This document shows, one piece after another, positions 9,695 through 20,651 of a DNA stretch of 63,996 nt. The notes under the pieces are model-generated. The model was not told the origin of the DNA. It saw nothing but the letters and a program-made list of their open reading frames with translations, and ran no database searches. The translations under genes were made by a program, and so were the position numbers. The stretch is from positions 1-63,996 of the forward strand of contig NZ_VOWY01000014.1 in NCBI RefSeq assembly GCF_008014645.1, read 5' to 3'. This DNA is from Collinsella sp. BA40 (GTDB lineage: Bacteria > Actinomycetota > Coriobacteriia > Coriobacteriales > Coriobacteriaceae). Each line of letters starts with the position of its first letter. Position 1 is the stretch's first letter.

Positions 9695-9982
9695 TTAGAG
9701 CCGGTACATGAACTTGAAGACGTCCTCGCGCTGGACGGTCACGGTCACGCCCACGGCGTCGCCCGCGTCGGCCAGCGTCTTTTGGAGCTCGGCGAACTCG
9801 AGCGTTGCGGCGGACATGTCCGCGAGCATGGTCATGGTGAAGATGTCTTCGATGATGCTCTGCGTGATGTCGCGGATATCGACGTTCGTCTCGCCCAGCA
9901 CCTTGGAGATTGCGGCGACGATGCCGGCGCGGTTCTCGCCCAAAACGGTGATGACGATGCGGTCGGATGCGGTTTGTGCCAT
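9695..9982 (-). CDS. ACT-domain protein (UPF0237 type)
   Basis: A 95-residue stand-alone ACT-domain protein. The pattern RIVITVLGENRAGIVAAIS followed by a second ACT-like half (VGVTVTVQRED) is typical of the UPF0237/GcvR-like group, small cytosolic regulators that probably bind amino acids. The longer open frame begins at 10150, but the ATG at 9982 is chosen because a GAAAGG ribosome site precedes it and homology starts at once. It lies directly upstream of gltA, which suggests a link to amino-acid or central-carbon control; that link is inference. Confidence 0.85.
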   Translation of the reverse strand: MAQTASDRIVITVLGENRAGIVAAISKVLGETNVDIRDITQSIIEDIFTMTMLADMSAATLEFAELQKTLADAGDAVGVTVTVQREDVFKFMYRL

Positions 9983-10210
9983 GATGGGGCCTTTCTCGTA
10001 CCGGGCAAACGCGAAAGCGGTGCACGTCGTTGCAATAGAATGCTCACCATTGTAGCGGGTTCCATGTATCCCCGCGGCGCCTTGCGCGAGTATTACATGG
10101 CTGTAACCCCGCGTATGCGCGCGTCGAGGCGGACGAACGACTGCTCTCATGGTGCTTTTGTGGGCTCGGCGGACAGCTGGCGAGTTGTGATAAAGTAGTC
10201 AAGCTATTTT

Positions 10211-10261
10211 GCCTTGGTCGGAAACCAAGGCACCCCTTTAGTCCTGGTCGGTAACCAGGAC
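10211..10261 (+). promoter_or_regulatory. rpmE leader: two tandem hairpins with matching loops
   Basis: Hairpin 1 pairs GCCTTGGT (10211-10218) with ACCAAGGC (10224-10231) around the loop CGGAA. Hairpin 2 pairs GTCCTGGT (10241-10248) with ACCAGGAC (10254-10261) around the loop CGGTA. Both expose nearly the same pentaloop on a stem closed by GGT/ACC. They sit in the untranslated leader, ending 23 bases before the rpmE start. Autogenous leaders for L31 are known in several bacterial groups; whether this belongs to a described family cannot be checked here. Confidence 0.7.
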
Positions 10262-10284
10262 GCGAGTTATAAGAGGAGCCCTGC

Positions 10285-10698
10285 ATGAAGTCTGGAATCC
10301 ATCCCGAGTACGTGGAGTGCACGGTGCGCTGCTCCTGCGGCAACACCTTCACCACCCGTTCCACCAAGTCCGAGATCCTGGTCGAGCTCTGCAACGAGTG
10401 CCACCCGTTCTACACGGGCCAGCAGAAGTTCGTCGATACCGGTGGACGCGTCCAGCGCTTCGCCGACAAGTTCGGTGGCGCCGCCCAGGCCGCCCTCGAG
10501 CGCGAGGCCGCCAAGAAGGCCGCCAAGGCCAAGGCCGCCGAGGAGCTCGCTGCCAAGCAGGCTGCCGAGCGCGAGGCTAAGGCTGCCGAGAAGGCCAAGC
10601 GTGCCGAGAAGTTCGCCGCCGAGGCCGCCAAGAAGGCTGCCGAGGCCCCCGCTGAGGAGCCCGCTGCCGAGGCCGAGACCGAGGCTGCCGCCGAGTAG
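10285..10698 (+). CDS. rpmE: Ribosomal protein L31 with long Ala/Lys/Glu tail
   Basis: Large-subunit protein L31. The first 65 or so residues are a complete zinc-binding L31, with Cys16, Cys18, Cys36 and Cys39 as the ligand set and the conserved ending [17 protein letters not shown]. Beyond it is a roughly 70-residue tail of Ala, Lys and Glu that should form one long charged helix and ends acidic (AETEAAAE). Standard L31 is about 65-85 residues, so the tail doubles the protein. The ribosome site is AGAGGA before the ATG. The gene is monocistronic, with tandem hairpins upstream and a strong terminator downstream. Confidence 0.95.
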   Translation: MKSGIHPEYVECTVRCSCGNTFTTRSTKSEILVELCNECHPFYTGQQKFVDTGGRVQRFADKFGGAAQAALEREAAKKAAKAKAAEELAAKQAAEREAKAAEKAKRAEKFAAEAAKKAAEAPAEEPAAEAETEAAAE

Positions 10699-10726
10699 TC
10701 CGCTCGCATCCGCATAGCGCACGAAG

Positions 10727-10763
10727 ATCCCCGCACCCTTTTCAGGGTGCGGGGATTTTTTTA
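10727..10763 (+). terminator. Terminator of rpmE
   Basis: A perfect 13-base stem (ATCCCCGCACCCT with AGGGTGCGGGGAT), a short loop and a run of T, 30 bases after the rpmE stop. Confidence 0.92.
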
Positions 10764-10844
10764 TAGCGCGACCATGCGGTTCGTGGGCGTTATGTGCAAA
10801 CGGGGGACTCCTCTGCCCAGGCTGGATGGAGGCCCGTCCGCGGG

Positions 10845-10877
10845 TAGAATGAACAACGTTCAAGTGAACAAAGTTCA
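10845..10877 (+). promoter_or_regulatory. -10 box overlapping a double TGAAC/GTTCA operator
   Basis: TAGAAT (10845-10850) is a good -10. Starting on its last base are two 13-base palindromes, TGAACAACGTTCA (10850-10862) and TGAACAAAGTTCA (10865-10877), 15 bases centre to centre. The four half-sites alternate with spacings 3, 2 and 3. A repressor bound here would cover the transcription start of the small membrane-protein gene at 10965. No matching regulator gene lies beside it. Confidence 0.65.
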
Positions 10878-10964
10878 ACATAAGGACGGCGGGGACGATG
10901 CGTGGCTGCGACGGATGCCGCGGCAGCGTGCGGTCCGGGACCGCCTTGGAAAGGGGAGATATCC

Positions 10965-11402
10965 ATGAAGATCGGATTCGTTGGCAAGGAGGCCCTGCTG
11001 GGTATCGCCGGCGCCGTGTGGTGCATCGCCGGGTTTAACATCGTGCGCCTGGGCATCCTGGCCTATCTCGAGCAGAGCTGGCCGCTCATCATGCTGCTCG
11101 TTGCGGGCAGCATCGCGGTGTTCGCGGTATTTTGGACGAAGGTGTTCTCGAAGATGCTCGCCAAGCACGTCGACCGCATCCTGGCGTACGCCGACCCGCA
11201 GCCGTTTTGGCGCTTCTTCGATCGCCAGGCGTTCATCATCATGGCCATCATGATGACGGTGGGCATCTCGCTGCGAGCCTTCTCGCTGGTGCCCAGCTGG
11301 TTCATCGCGTTCTTCTATACGGGGCTGGGCGTTGCCCTCACCGGCGCCGGCGTGGGATTCCTCGTAGAGTGCGTCCGCGCGGTCGGCGAGCGCCGCGCGT
11401 AG
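10965..11402 (+). CDS. Small four-helix membrane protein, unknown function
   Basis: A 145-residue integral membrane protein with about four hydrophobic helices (residues roughly 7-27, 32-52, 85-103 and 108-130) and a basic loop between helices 2 and 3 containing KMLAKHVDR. I do not recognise the family. The start at 10965 is supported by GGGGAG 7 bases upstream. It is transcribed alone, behind a strong terminator and a conspicuous palindromic operator, so it is probably tightly repressed and induced by a specific signal. A role in stress, drug or ion response is only a guess from that arrangement. Confidence 0.75.
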   Translation: MKIGFVGKEALLGIAGAVWCIAGFNIVRLGILAYLEQSWPLIMLLVAGSIAVFAVFWTKVFSKMLAKHVDRILAYADPQPFWRFFDRQAFIIMAIMMTVGISLRAFSLVPSWFIAFFYTGLGVALTGAGVGFLVECVRAVGERRA

Positions 11403-11707
11403 GGTTCGGACCGAGTCGCGCGACCATCTGTAAGCACGTTCGGCGTCAAAATGCAAAACTTGTATCGGCGTGCGTCGCTATTGGTCGACAAGCGGTCCGG
11501 CCCAACGTGATTCTCATCATCTTGCATGGTTTATACGTGTGAACGCAATCTCGCTGGGCGCTTCATCCTTTAAACCGCTAAAGTTATGGTCGTCTGAGTG
11601 TATTCAATGAACCCGATCGGCGTACGGCGCGTCGGCAGGCTCCGTGCACGGTGCCATACGCTGCTGCCCGCGCCTTTCGCCGTCGGGATGAATGAAGAGG
11701 AAGCCAC
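11403..11707 (+). other. Leader/intergenic region before secA
   Basis: 305 bases, AT-richer than its surroundings between about 11440 and 11610. It must hold the secA promoter, but no clear -35/-10 pair can be assigned (TTTATACG at 11528 and TAAAGT near 11579 are weak candidates). No SecM-like arrest ORF is recognised. Confidence 0.4.
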
Positions 11708-14604
<2,897 letters not shown>

Positions 14605-14605
<1 letters not shown>

Positions 14606-15774
14606 TGGCCGCTGCGACCGAGTCGGCCGCAGCTATCATGATCGACCTCGACGAGCTGGGTTCCCGCCTCGGCGAGGTCGAGTCATATCTGCGGCTCGAG
14701 GAAAAGCGCTCCCGCGTGGGCGAGCTCGAGCAGATGAGCGCCGCCCCTGGTTTTTGGGACGATGGCGATCGCGCTCGCTCGCTTATGGAGGAGCTGGCGC
14801 GTTGTCGCGACGATGTGCAGCTGGTCGAGGGCGCCCATGGCCGTCTGGCCGACGCGCGCGCCGCTTTGGAGCTCGCCGACGAGATGGAGGGCGAGGAGGC
14901 GGCCGAGCTGATCGCCGAGGCAGCGGCGACGGCGACCGCGTTGGCGCGCGATATCGACGAGATGGAGCTTTCAAGCTGGTTTACGGGCGAGTTCGACCAC
15001 GGCGACGCCATCGTTACCATCAAGCCGGGCCAGGGCGGCCTGGAGGCCCAGGACTGGACCTTCATGCTGTTCAAGATGTATATGAAGTACTGCGCCCGCC
15101 GCGGTTGGAAGGTCACTATCAACGATTGCCCGGCCGCCGAGGTCATCGGCATCGACCGAGCCACCATCACGGTGCAGGGTAAGGATGCGTTCGGCATGCT
15201 GCGCGCCGAGGCGGGCGTGCACCGCCTGGTGCGCATCTCGCCTACGGACGATAAGAAGCGGCGTCAGACCACCTTTGCGGGCGTCGAGGTCATTCCCGTG
15301 CTGCCCGACGACATCGATATCGAGATCGCGGCCGACGACATCCGCGTGGATGTCTACCATGCGAGCGGTCCGGGCGGTCAGGGCGTGAACACCACCGACT
15401 CCGCCGTGCGCATCACGCATCTGCCCACCGGCATCGTGGTTACCTGCCAAAACGAGCGCAGCCAGATCCAAAACAAGGCCGCGTGCATGCAGATCCTCAA
15501 AGCCCGCCTCTACGAGCTCGAGCTCGAGAAGCGCGAGGAGGCTCTCGACGAGATCCGCGGCCCCAAGCACGCCATCGGTTTCGGCAACCAGATTCGCAGC
15601 TACGTGCTGTATCCGTACCAGATGGTGAAGGACCTGCGCAGCGGCGTGGAGACGGGCAACGTCGAAGCGGTCCTGGACGACGGCGACCTCGATCCCTTCG
15701 TCGTGGGCTACCACCGATGGGCTACCGGCAAGGCCGAGGCGGCCGCCCCCGCATCAGACGACATCGACGCATAA
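14605..15774 (+). CDS. prfB: Peptide chain release factor 2, with altered SPF tripeptide
   Basis: Class I release factor of the RF2 type, 389 residues. The catalytic GGQ is present at 257-259 in GPGGQGVNTTDSAVR, the actinobacterial form. The C-terminal part (QIRSYVLYPYQMVKDLR) is RF2, not RF1. At residues 212-214 the codon-recognition tripeptide reads Ser-Pro-Thr instead of the RF2-typical Ser-Pro-Phe (codons TCG CCT ACG, 15238-15246). The reading frame is continuous, so the programmed frameshift used in many other prfB genes is absent. The start overlaps the secA stop (TAATG); an internal ATG at 14638 is the alternative. Next in the operon is a YitT protein. Confidence 0.95.
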
Positions 15775-15781
15775 GGACCAT

Positions 15782-16672
15782 ATGGGAAAGCGCATCAATA
15801 TCCGCCGCATCATCCAGTCTCAATTCGTAAACGACCTGCCCATCGTCATGCTCGGCTGCGCCATCGCGGCCTTCGCCACCGACGCCTTCATGGTTCCGAA
15901 CGGCCTGGCGGCCGGCGGTTTGACGGGCCTGGCCACGATCATCGCCGAGCTGGGGCGCCGCAGCGGCATCGACCTGCCCGTCGGCTTGCAGACCATCGTG
16001 ATGAACGCCCTGCTGCTGCTCGTGGTCATCCGCGCCGGCGGGTTCAAGTACGCCGTGCAGACCATCACGGGCTTCGTGCTGTTCGGTTTCTTCACGGACC
16101 TGTTCGCACCCTTCGTGGTGCCGCTGAGCCATAACGACCTTACGCTCTCGGCGCTTTGGGGCGGCATCATATCGGGCCTGGGATACGGCCTGGTATTTCG
16201 GTGCGGCGCCAATACCGGTGGCTCCGATACGATCGGTCAGATCATCTCGCGAAAGAGCTCGCTGCCCGTGGGCGGTACGGTTATGGCGATCGACGTCGCG
16301 GTGTGCGCCGCGTCGGCCCCGGTGTTCTCGCTTGCCAACGCGCTGTACGCCGCGCTTGCCATGGTGGTCATGGGCTACGTGGTGGACATGGTGGTCGACG
16401 GCGGCAACAGCCAGCGCGCAGCTTTCATCATCTCCGACGCGTTCGCCGATATCGAGCGGGATATCCTGCATGAGATGGATCGCGGGTGCACGCGCCTCAT
16501 GGCGCAGGGCTCCTGGACCGGCAAGGACCGCCCCGTGCTGTTCTTCGTGTTCAGCAAGCGCGAGATCTCCATTATCAAGACGGTCGTGTACGAGCACGAC
16601 CCCGACGCGATTCTGGTGATCACCGATGTGAACGAGGCGATCGGATACGGTTTCAAGAAGGCGGGGGAGTAG
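15782..16672 (+). CDS. YitT family membrane protein (DUF161 + DUF2179)
   Basis: A 296-residue membrane protein. After a basic N-terminus come five to six hydrophobic helices to about residue 215, with the family sequences GGLTGLATIIAEL and RCGANTGGSDTIGQIIS. A soluble C-terminal DUF2179 domain follows (AAFIISDAFADIERDIL to the end), ferredoxin-like and found in this family as a probable ligand-binding part. The transport substrate is unknown. It begins 7 bases after prfB with AAGGA before the ATG, so it is the third gene of the secA-prfB unit, which ends at a terminator at 16720. Confidence 0.9.
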   Translation: MGKRINIRRIIQSQFVNDLPIVMLGCAIAAFATDAFMVPNGLAAGGLTGLATIIAELGRRSGIDLPVGLQTIVMNALLLLVVIRAGGFKYAVQTITGFVLFGFFTDLFAPFVVPLSHNDLTLSALWGGIISGLGYGLVFRCGANTGGSDTIGQIISRKSSLPVGGTVMAIDVAVCAASAPVFSLANALYAALAMVVMGYVVDMVVDGGNSQRAAFIISDAFADIERDILHEMDRGCTRLMAQGSWTGKDRPVLFFVFSKREISIIKTVVYEHDPDAILVITDVNEAIGYGFKKAGE

Positions 16673-16719
16673 CCCGCCTGGGAGCGCATGCTGCCCGCCC
16701 GCCGTCGATGATGCTGTTA

Positions 16720-16744
16720 AGCGGTCCTACGGGGCCGCTTTTTG
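16720..16744 (+). terminator. Terminator of the secA-prfB-yitT unit
   Basis: An 8-base stem with one G-U pair (AGCGGTCC with GGGCCGCT), the tetraloop TACG, then T residues. Confidence 0.75.
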
Positions 16745-16842
16745 CTAACCTGGCGTCCGCGCCGCATCTCCAGCGTGGTTGAGTCGCGGGCCATCCCGTC
16801 GCCTGCTGCAAACGGCAGATGGCGTCGGGGGCAATCTGCTTT

Positions 16843-16848
16843 AAAATG
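16843..16848 (+). promoter_or_regulatory. Possible -10 element
   Basis: TAAAAT inside TTTAAAAT, 30 bases before the gene start at 16878. No clear -35. The motif resembles those before tyrS and ftsE. Confidence 0.3.
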
Positions 16849-16877
16849 TCTCCGTACCCTGATTGTTTGGAGTGACC

Positions 16878-18470
16878 ATGGCCGAGCCGTTCGACAACGA
16901 CCTCGATCTACACGATTCCATAGAACCATCCCTCGCGCACCGCGTCGTGCGCCGTGCCGCGGGGGTCCATTTCGGTGCGCCCACGCAGGTGCTGCCCGAC
17001 GACCTCGATGAGCGCGCGTCTCTGCATCGAGCCGTGCACTTCGCGTCCGCCGCGAACGTCGATGGAGAGGATGCCGCCGAGTCGACCGCATCCGTGGGCG
17101 TCGCTGTCTCCGCATCCGCCGGGGCCGATGCGCCCGAGTGCTCTACGGCGCAAGCCGCGGAGGGGCTCGTCGCCGGCCGACCGGCCGCCACCGCCACCTC
17201 GACCTATGCCGCCGCCTGCGAGCTCGTGGCCATCGCTTTGCTCGATATCGCCGAATACGACCAGGCGGTAGGCTCCCTCACGCAGGTGCTGCCCGTCGTT
17301 ACGGCCGCCTATACGCAGGATGGCCGCGATGGCTGGACGCAGGCGATTCCGCAGGCTGCGGGTTCGGGCAGCCCCCTGGACGCTGCTGAGGACAAGCCCC
17401 GCCGCCGCGTGAACCGCGCGGCAGTCGCGGCCGTGGCGGTCGTGCTCGCGCTTGTCGCGGCCGTGGGCGCGTTCTTCGTGCTCGACGGGCCCGGCTATAT
17501 CGCATCGATGACGGCGGAGGTCGACGAGGCTGCGGTTTCGAGCGTGCTCGAGGCCAACACGACCCTTATGGCCGGATTCGCGTCGAACGACTACGTGGCC
17601 CAGACGCCCTATGCGCTTTCCGATGTTCGCATAGAGTCCGCCGATCGCCAGGAGGACGGTTCGGTCACGGTGGACGCCACCGCCGTATTGAGCAACGAAT
17701 CCTTCGTGAGCGACTGCGTGCTGCAGCTGAGCTTCGTGCATTCCTCCCAGCTCGACCGCTTCCCGTCTATCCAGGGCGTGGAGCATGCCGAAAGCCCTGA
17801 TGGCGAGTGGACCGGCACGCTGCTGTCGTCCACGGCCACCACGCGCGCCATAGCCGGGGTCACGGTTGATCCGGACTTTGGGGACGGGTTCGCGCCTGCG
17901 TTCGACGAAGCCTCGCAGACGTGCACCTTCACCGCATCCTCCGGAATGGAGCTGTGGTTCGGCGCATGGAGCTACGCTACCCCGTATACCTATACGTTCG
18001 ATGGCACGGCGTGGACCCGCGCTGCGGGCGATGCGACCTCGACGTTCGCTTACAACGCCGATGCCATCGCGGGATCCTATGCAGCCGGAGCGGGTGATTC
18101 CGCGCGCCTCACGAGCTTCAAGATCGTGAACTTCGACACCGAGTCCGGCACCTTCACGCTCGAGTACAAGGCCACGAGCACGGGGTTCAATCCGCAGGCG
18201 ATCTCGGGTGTGATCTCATGCGCGATGAGCGTGTCCGAGGGCTCCGAGGGTAGCGGCGACTTCAGCCAAGCCGACGGCTACGTGTACACCTTTGCCGGCG
18301 ACGGCTCGAGTTCCGCAGGCGACGGCGCGGCGCACATCGAGGGCGTGTTCGGCCTCGATGGCGAGCTGTTCTTCGACTTCTCGGGCGACTACACCAAGCC
18401 CGCGTTCCTTTTCGGAAACCCCACCAACGAGACCATGTCCATCTCGGGCACGGTATCTAAGGCGGGCTAG
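16878..18470 (+). CDS. Membrane-anchored protein of unknown function
   Basis: A 530-residue protein I do not recognise. Residues 1-180 are cytosolic, low in complexity, Ala/Ser/Asp-rich, and twice contain the phrase TQVLP. A basic patch (KPRRRVNRAA) precedes a single transmembrane helix at about 180-203, and about 325 residues then lie outside the cell. The outer part is rich in Thr, Ser, Gly and Asp and looks like repeated beta-rich modules of about 110 residues (GTFTLEYKAT, GSVTVDATA). The layout, with a phospho-type cytosolic region, one helix and an external sensor, recalls kinase substrates or anchored sensors, but no kinase is nearby. The ATG at 16878 is chosen over TTG 16863 because GGAG precedes it. 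Confidence 0.8.
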   Translation: MAEPFDNDLDLHDSIEPSLAHRVVRRAAGVHFGAPTQVLPDDLDERASLHRAVHFASAANVDGEDAAESTASVGVAVSASAGADAPECSTAQAAEGLVAGRPAATATSTYAAACELVAIALLDIAEYDQAVGSLTQVLPVVTAAYTQDGRDGWTQAIPQAAGSGSPLDAAEDKPRRRVNRAAVAAVAVVLALVAAVGAFFVLDGPGYIASMTAEVDEAAVSSVLEANTTLMAGFASNDYVAQTPYALSDVRIESADRQEDGSVTVDATAVLSNESFVSDCVLQLSFVHSSQLDRFPSIQGVEHAESPDGEWTGTLLSSTATTRAIAGVTVDPDFGDGFAPAFDEASQTCTFTASSGMELWFGAWSYATPYTYTFDGTAWTRAAGDATSTFAYNADAIAGSYAAGAGDSARLTSFKIVNFDTESGTFTLEYKATSTGFNPQAISGVISCAMSVSEGSEGSGDFSQADGYVYTFAGDGSSSAGDGAAHIEGVFGLDGELFFDFSGDYTKPAFLFGNPTNETMSISGTVSKAG

Positions 18471-18574
18471 CGCGACCGGTTGCGAAGGCCCCCGCTCCGT
18501 GAGCGGCGTCGGTGGACGGCTTAACGGCGTCCCCGGCGCCGCTTCGCGTCAAAACCGTGTGTTTTAATTCACGT

Positions 18575-18603
18575 TTTTCATTGCGCCGCACGGCTGTTAT
18601 AGT
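18575..18603 (+). promoter_or_regulatory. Promoter of the transketolase genes
   Basis: -35 TTTTCA (18575-18580), a 17-base spacer, and -10 TATAGT (18598-18603), 40 bases before the start codon. Confidence 0.6.
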
Positions 18604-18643
18604 TGAAACCGTGTTAATCGCTCCCGTACATGAAGGGAAAGGC

Positions 18644-19543
18644 ATGTCAACAGAAACGCTTAGGAACGCGTGTGTGCGCACCGACGGCGAAATCGAGCTC
18701 GTGGCCAATCGCATGCGCCGCGATATCATCGAGATGCTGGAGGCTGCGGGCTCTGGTCATCCCGGCGGATCGCTGTCCGCCGCCGACATCATGGCGACGC
18801 TCTATTATTCCGGCGTTCTCGCGTGGGATCCGGCCGATCCGTGCTCGCCCGAGCGCGATCGGTTCGTTCTGTCCAAGGGACATGTCGCCCCCGCCCTGTA
18901 CGCGGTGCTGGCCCAGATGGGCTATCTCCCGCATGAGGAGCTGACCACGCTCCGCAAGCTCGGCAGCCGTCTGCAGGGCCATCCGGATTCCAACCTCTGC
19001 CCCGGCGTCGAGGTGGGTACGGGCTCGCTGGGTCAGGGGCTGTCCATCGCCGCCGGCATGGCCATGGGCCTGGCACTCGACGCCAAGGCGTCCGGCGAGG
19101 AGCTGCGTCGCGTCTTCGCGCTCACCGGCGACGGCGAGCTGCAGGAGGGCCAGAACTGGGAGGCCCTCATGTTCGCGGCCCATCGCAAGCTCTCCAACCT
19201 CGTGGTGCTGGTCGATAACAACAACCTGCAGATCGACGGCCACGTAACCGATGTCTGCAGCATCGATCCGCTCGATGAGAAGCTCCGTGCGTTCGGCTGG
19301 CACGTCATCACCTGCGACGGGCACGATGTCGCGGCTATCCGCGCCGCGCTCGCCGAGGCCGTCGCGTGCACCGCATCGCCCGCGGCCATCATCTTCAAGA
19401 CCATCAAGGGCAAGGGCGTCTCCTTCATGGAGGACCAGGCAAGCTGGCACGGCAACGCGCCGAGCGCCGAGCAGGCCGCTCAGGCATTGGCAGAGATCGA
19501 CGCGGTTGGCGCCCAGCTCGCGGCAGCTGCGAAGGAGGCGTAA
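18644..19543 (+). CDS. Transketolase, N-terminal subunit
   Basis: The thiamine-diphosphate-binding half of a split transketolase, 299 residues, for the non-oxidative pentose phosphate pathway. Typical segments are GSGHPGGSLSAADI, SKGHVAPALYAVL, GSLGQGLSIAAGMA and the ThDP signature GDGELQEGQNWEAL to NNLQ. The ATG at 18644 follows GAAGGGAAAGG; an upstream in-frame start would add unconserved residues. The catalytic C-terminal half is the next gene, 8 bases downstream, so the two form one operon and a heteromeric enzyme. Split transketolases are known in archaea and many anaerobes. DXP synthase is unlikely because of the size and pairing. Confidence 0.95.
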   Translation: MSTETLRNACVRTDGEIELVANRMRRDIIEMLEAAGSGHPGGSLSAADIMATLYYSGVLAWDPADPCSPERDRFVLSKGHVAPALYAVLAQMGYLPHEELTTLRKLGSRLQGHPDSNLCPGVEVGTGSLGQGLSIAAGMAMGLALDAKASGEELRRVFALTGDGELQEGQNWEALMFAAHRKLSNLVVLVDNNNLQIDGHVTDVCSIDPLDEKLRAFGWHVITCDGHDVAAIRAALAEAVACTASPAAIIFKTIKGKGVSFMEDQASWHGNAPSAEQAAQALAEIDAVGAQLAAAAKEA

Positions 19544-19551
19544 CGGTTCTT

Positions 19552-20478
19552 ATGGCAAAAGCTACTCGTGCGGCATTCGGCCCCACCCTGCTCGAACTCA
19601 TCAACGAGGGCGTCGACGTCATGGCCGTCGATGCGGACCTCGCTGGTTCCACCACGACGGCTAAAGTCGCGGCCGAATATCCGGATCGCTTCGTCGAGGT
19701 GGGTATCGCCGAGCAGAATATGATCGGCGTCGCCTCTGGCCTGGCGCTTACGGGCCGTACCGTCTTCACCGGTTCGTTTGCGGTCTTCGGTTCCGGTCGT
19801 TGCTGGGAGCAGATCCGCAACACGGTCTGCGTCTCCAACCTCGATGTGAAGGTGTGCCCCACGCATGCCGGTATTACCGTGGGCCCCGATGGCGAGACCC
19901 ATCAGGCCCTTGAGGATATCTCGCTGATGCGCGTGCTTCCGCATATGCGCGTGCTCGTTCCCGCCGATTACAACGCTGCTCGCGCAGCCATTCGCTTCGC
20001 AGCCAAGACTCCCGGTCCCTTCTACGTGCGCATGGGCCGCGAAAACCTTCCCGAGGTGTACGGCGAGGACTTCGCCATCGATTCCGAGGCGTTCGCACAG
20101 GTCGTCCGAGAGGGTTCGGACATCTCCATCATGGCATGCGGCGTCGAGCTCGCGCACGCCCTCAAGGCGGCGGAGCTTCTGGCCGAAGAGGGCGTCTCCG
20201 CCGAGGTCGTGGATATCATGAGCGTGAAGCCGCTGGACGAGGAGACCATCCTGGCGTCTGCCGGCAAGACCGGCCTCGTGCTTACCGTCGAGGAGCACAG
20301 CATCTACGGCGGCATGGGTTCGGCCGTGGCCGAGCTTCTCGCCGAGAAGCAGCCCTGCCGCGTGAGCCGCCTGGGCATGACCGGTTTCGGCCAGTCCGGC
20401 ACCGCCGCCGACCTGCTCGAGCACTACGGCCTGGATGCCGCCGGCATCGCCGCACGCGTTCGCGAGCTGCTTGCATAA
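19552..20478 (+). CDS. Transketolase, C-terminal subunit
   Basis: The pyrimidine-binding and C-terminal half of the split transketolase, 308 residues. It has VDADLAGSTTT at the N-terminus, EVGIAEQNMIGVASGLAL containing the catalytic Glu that activates ThDP, and a C-terminal transketolase domain (VEEHSIYGGMGSAV). GAAGGAGG lies inside the end of the N-subunit gene, 13 bases before this ATG. A terminator follows about 20 bases after the stop, so the two genes form a closed unit. Confidence 0.95.
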   Translation: MAKATRAAFGPTLLELINEGVDVMAVDADLAGSTTTAKVAAEYPDRFVEVGIAEQNMIGVASGLALTGRTVFTGSFAVFGSGRCWEQIRNTVCVSNLDVKVCPTHAGITVGPDGETHQALEDISLMRVLPHMRVLVPADYNAARAAIRFAAKTPGPFYVRMGRENLPEVYGEDFAIDSEAFAQVVREGSDISIMACGVELAHALKAAELLAEEGVSAEVVDIMSVKPLDEETILASAGKTGLVLTVEEHSIYGGMGSAVAELLAEKQPCRVSRLGMTGFGQSGTAADLLEHYGLDAAGIAARVRELLA

Positions 20479-20498
20479 CACGTTTCTCCATGCTTGTT

Positions 20499-20534
20499 AA
20501 CAGCCGTTCGGGCAGGTGCCCGGGCGGCTGTTTT
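20499..20534 (+). terminator. Terminator of the transketolase operon
   Basis: A 15-base stem (ACAGCCGTTCGGGCA with TGCCCGGGCGGCTGT) followed by four T residues. Confidence 0.85.
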
Positions 20535-20598
20535 GCATCGCGCTAACATGGTCGCTCCTTGCAAATCCCGTGTCGCTTCTGTGCGCATGGATAGGACT

Positions 20599-20607
20599 TG
20601 GTAAAAT
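20599..20607 (+). promoter_or_regulatory. Possible extended -10 promoter of ftsE
   Basis: TGGTAAAAT matches the extended -10 pattern TGnTATAAT at 8 of 9 positions, counting n as a match; 45 bases before the ftsE start. No -35 is evident, as expected for extended -10 promoters. Confidence 0.4.
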
Positions 20608-20651
20608 AATCGAGCTCAAGAAGTTTAAACGCACGACACGAAGGAGCTCTA

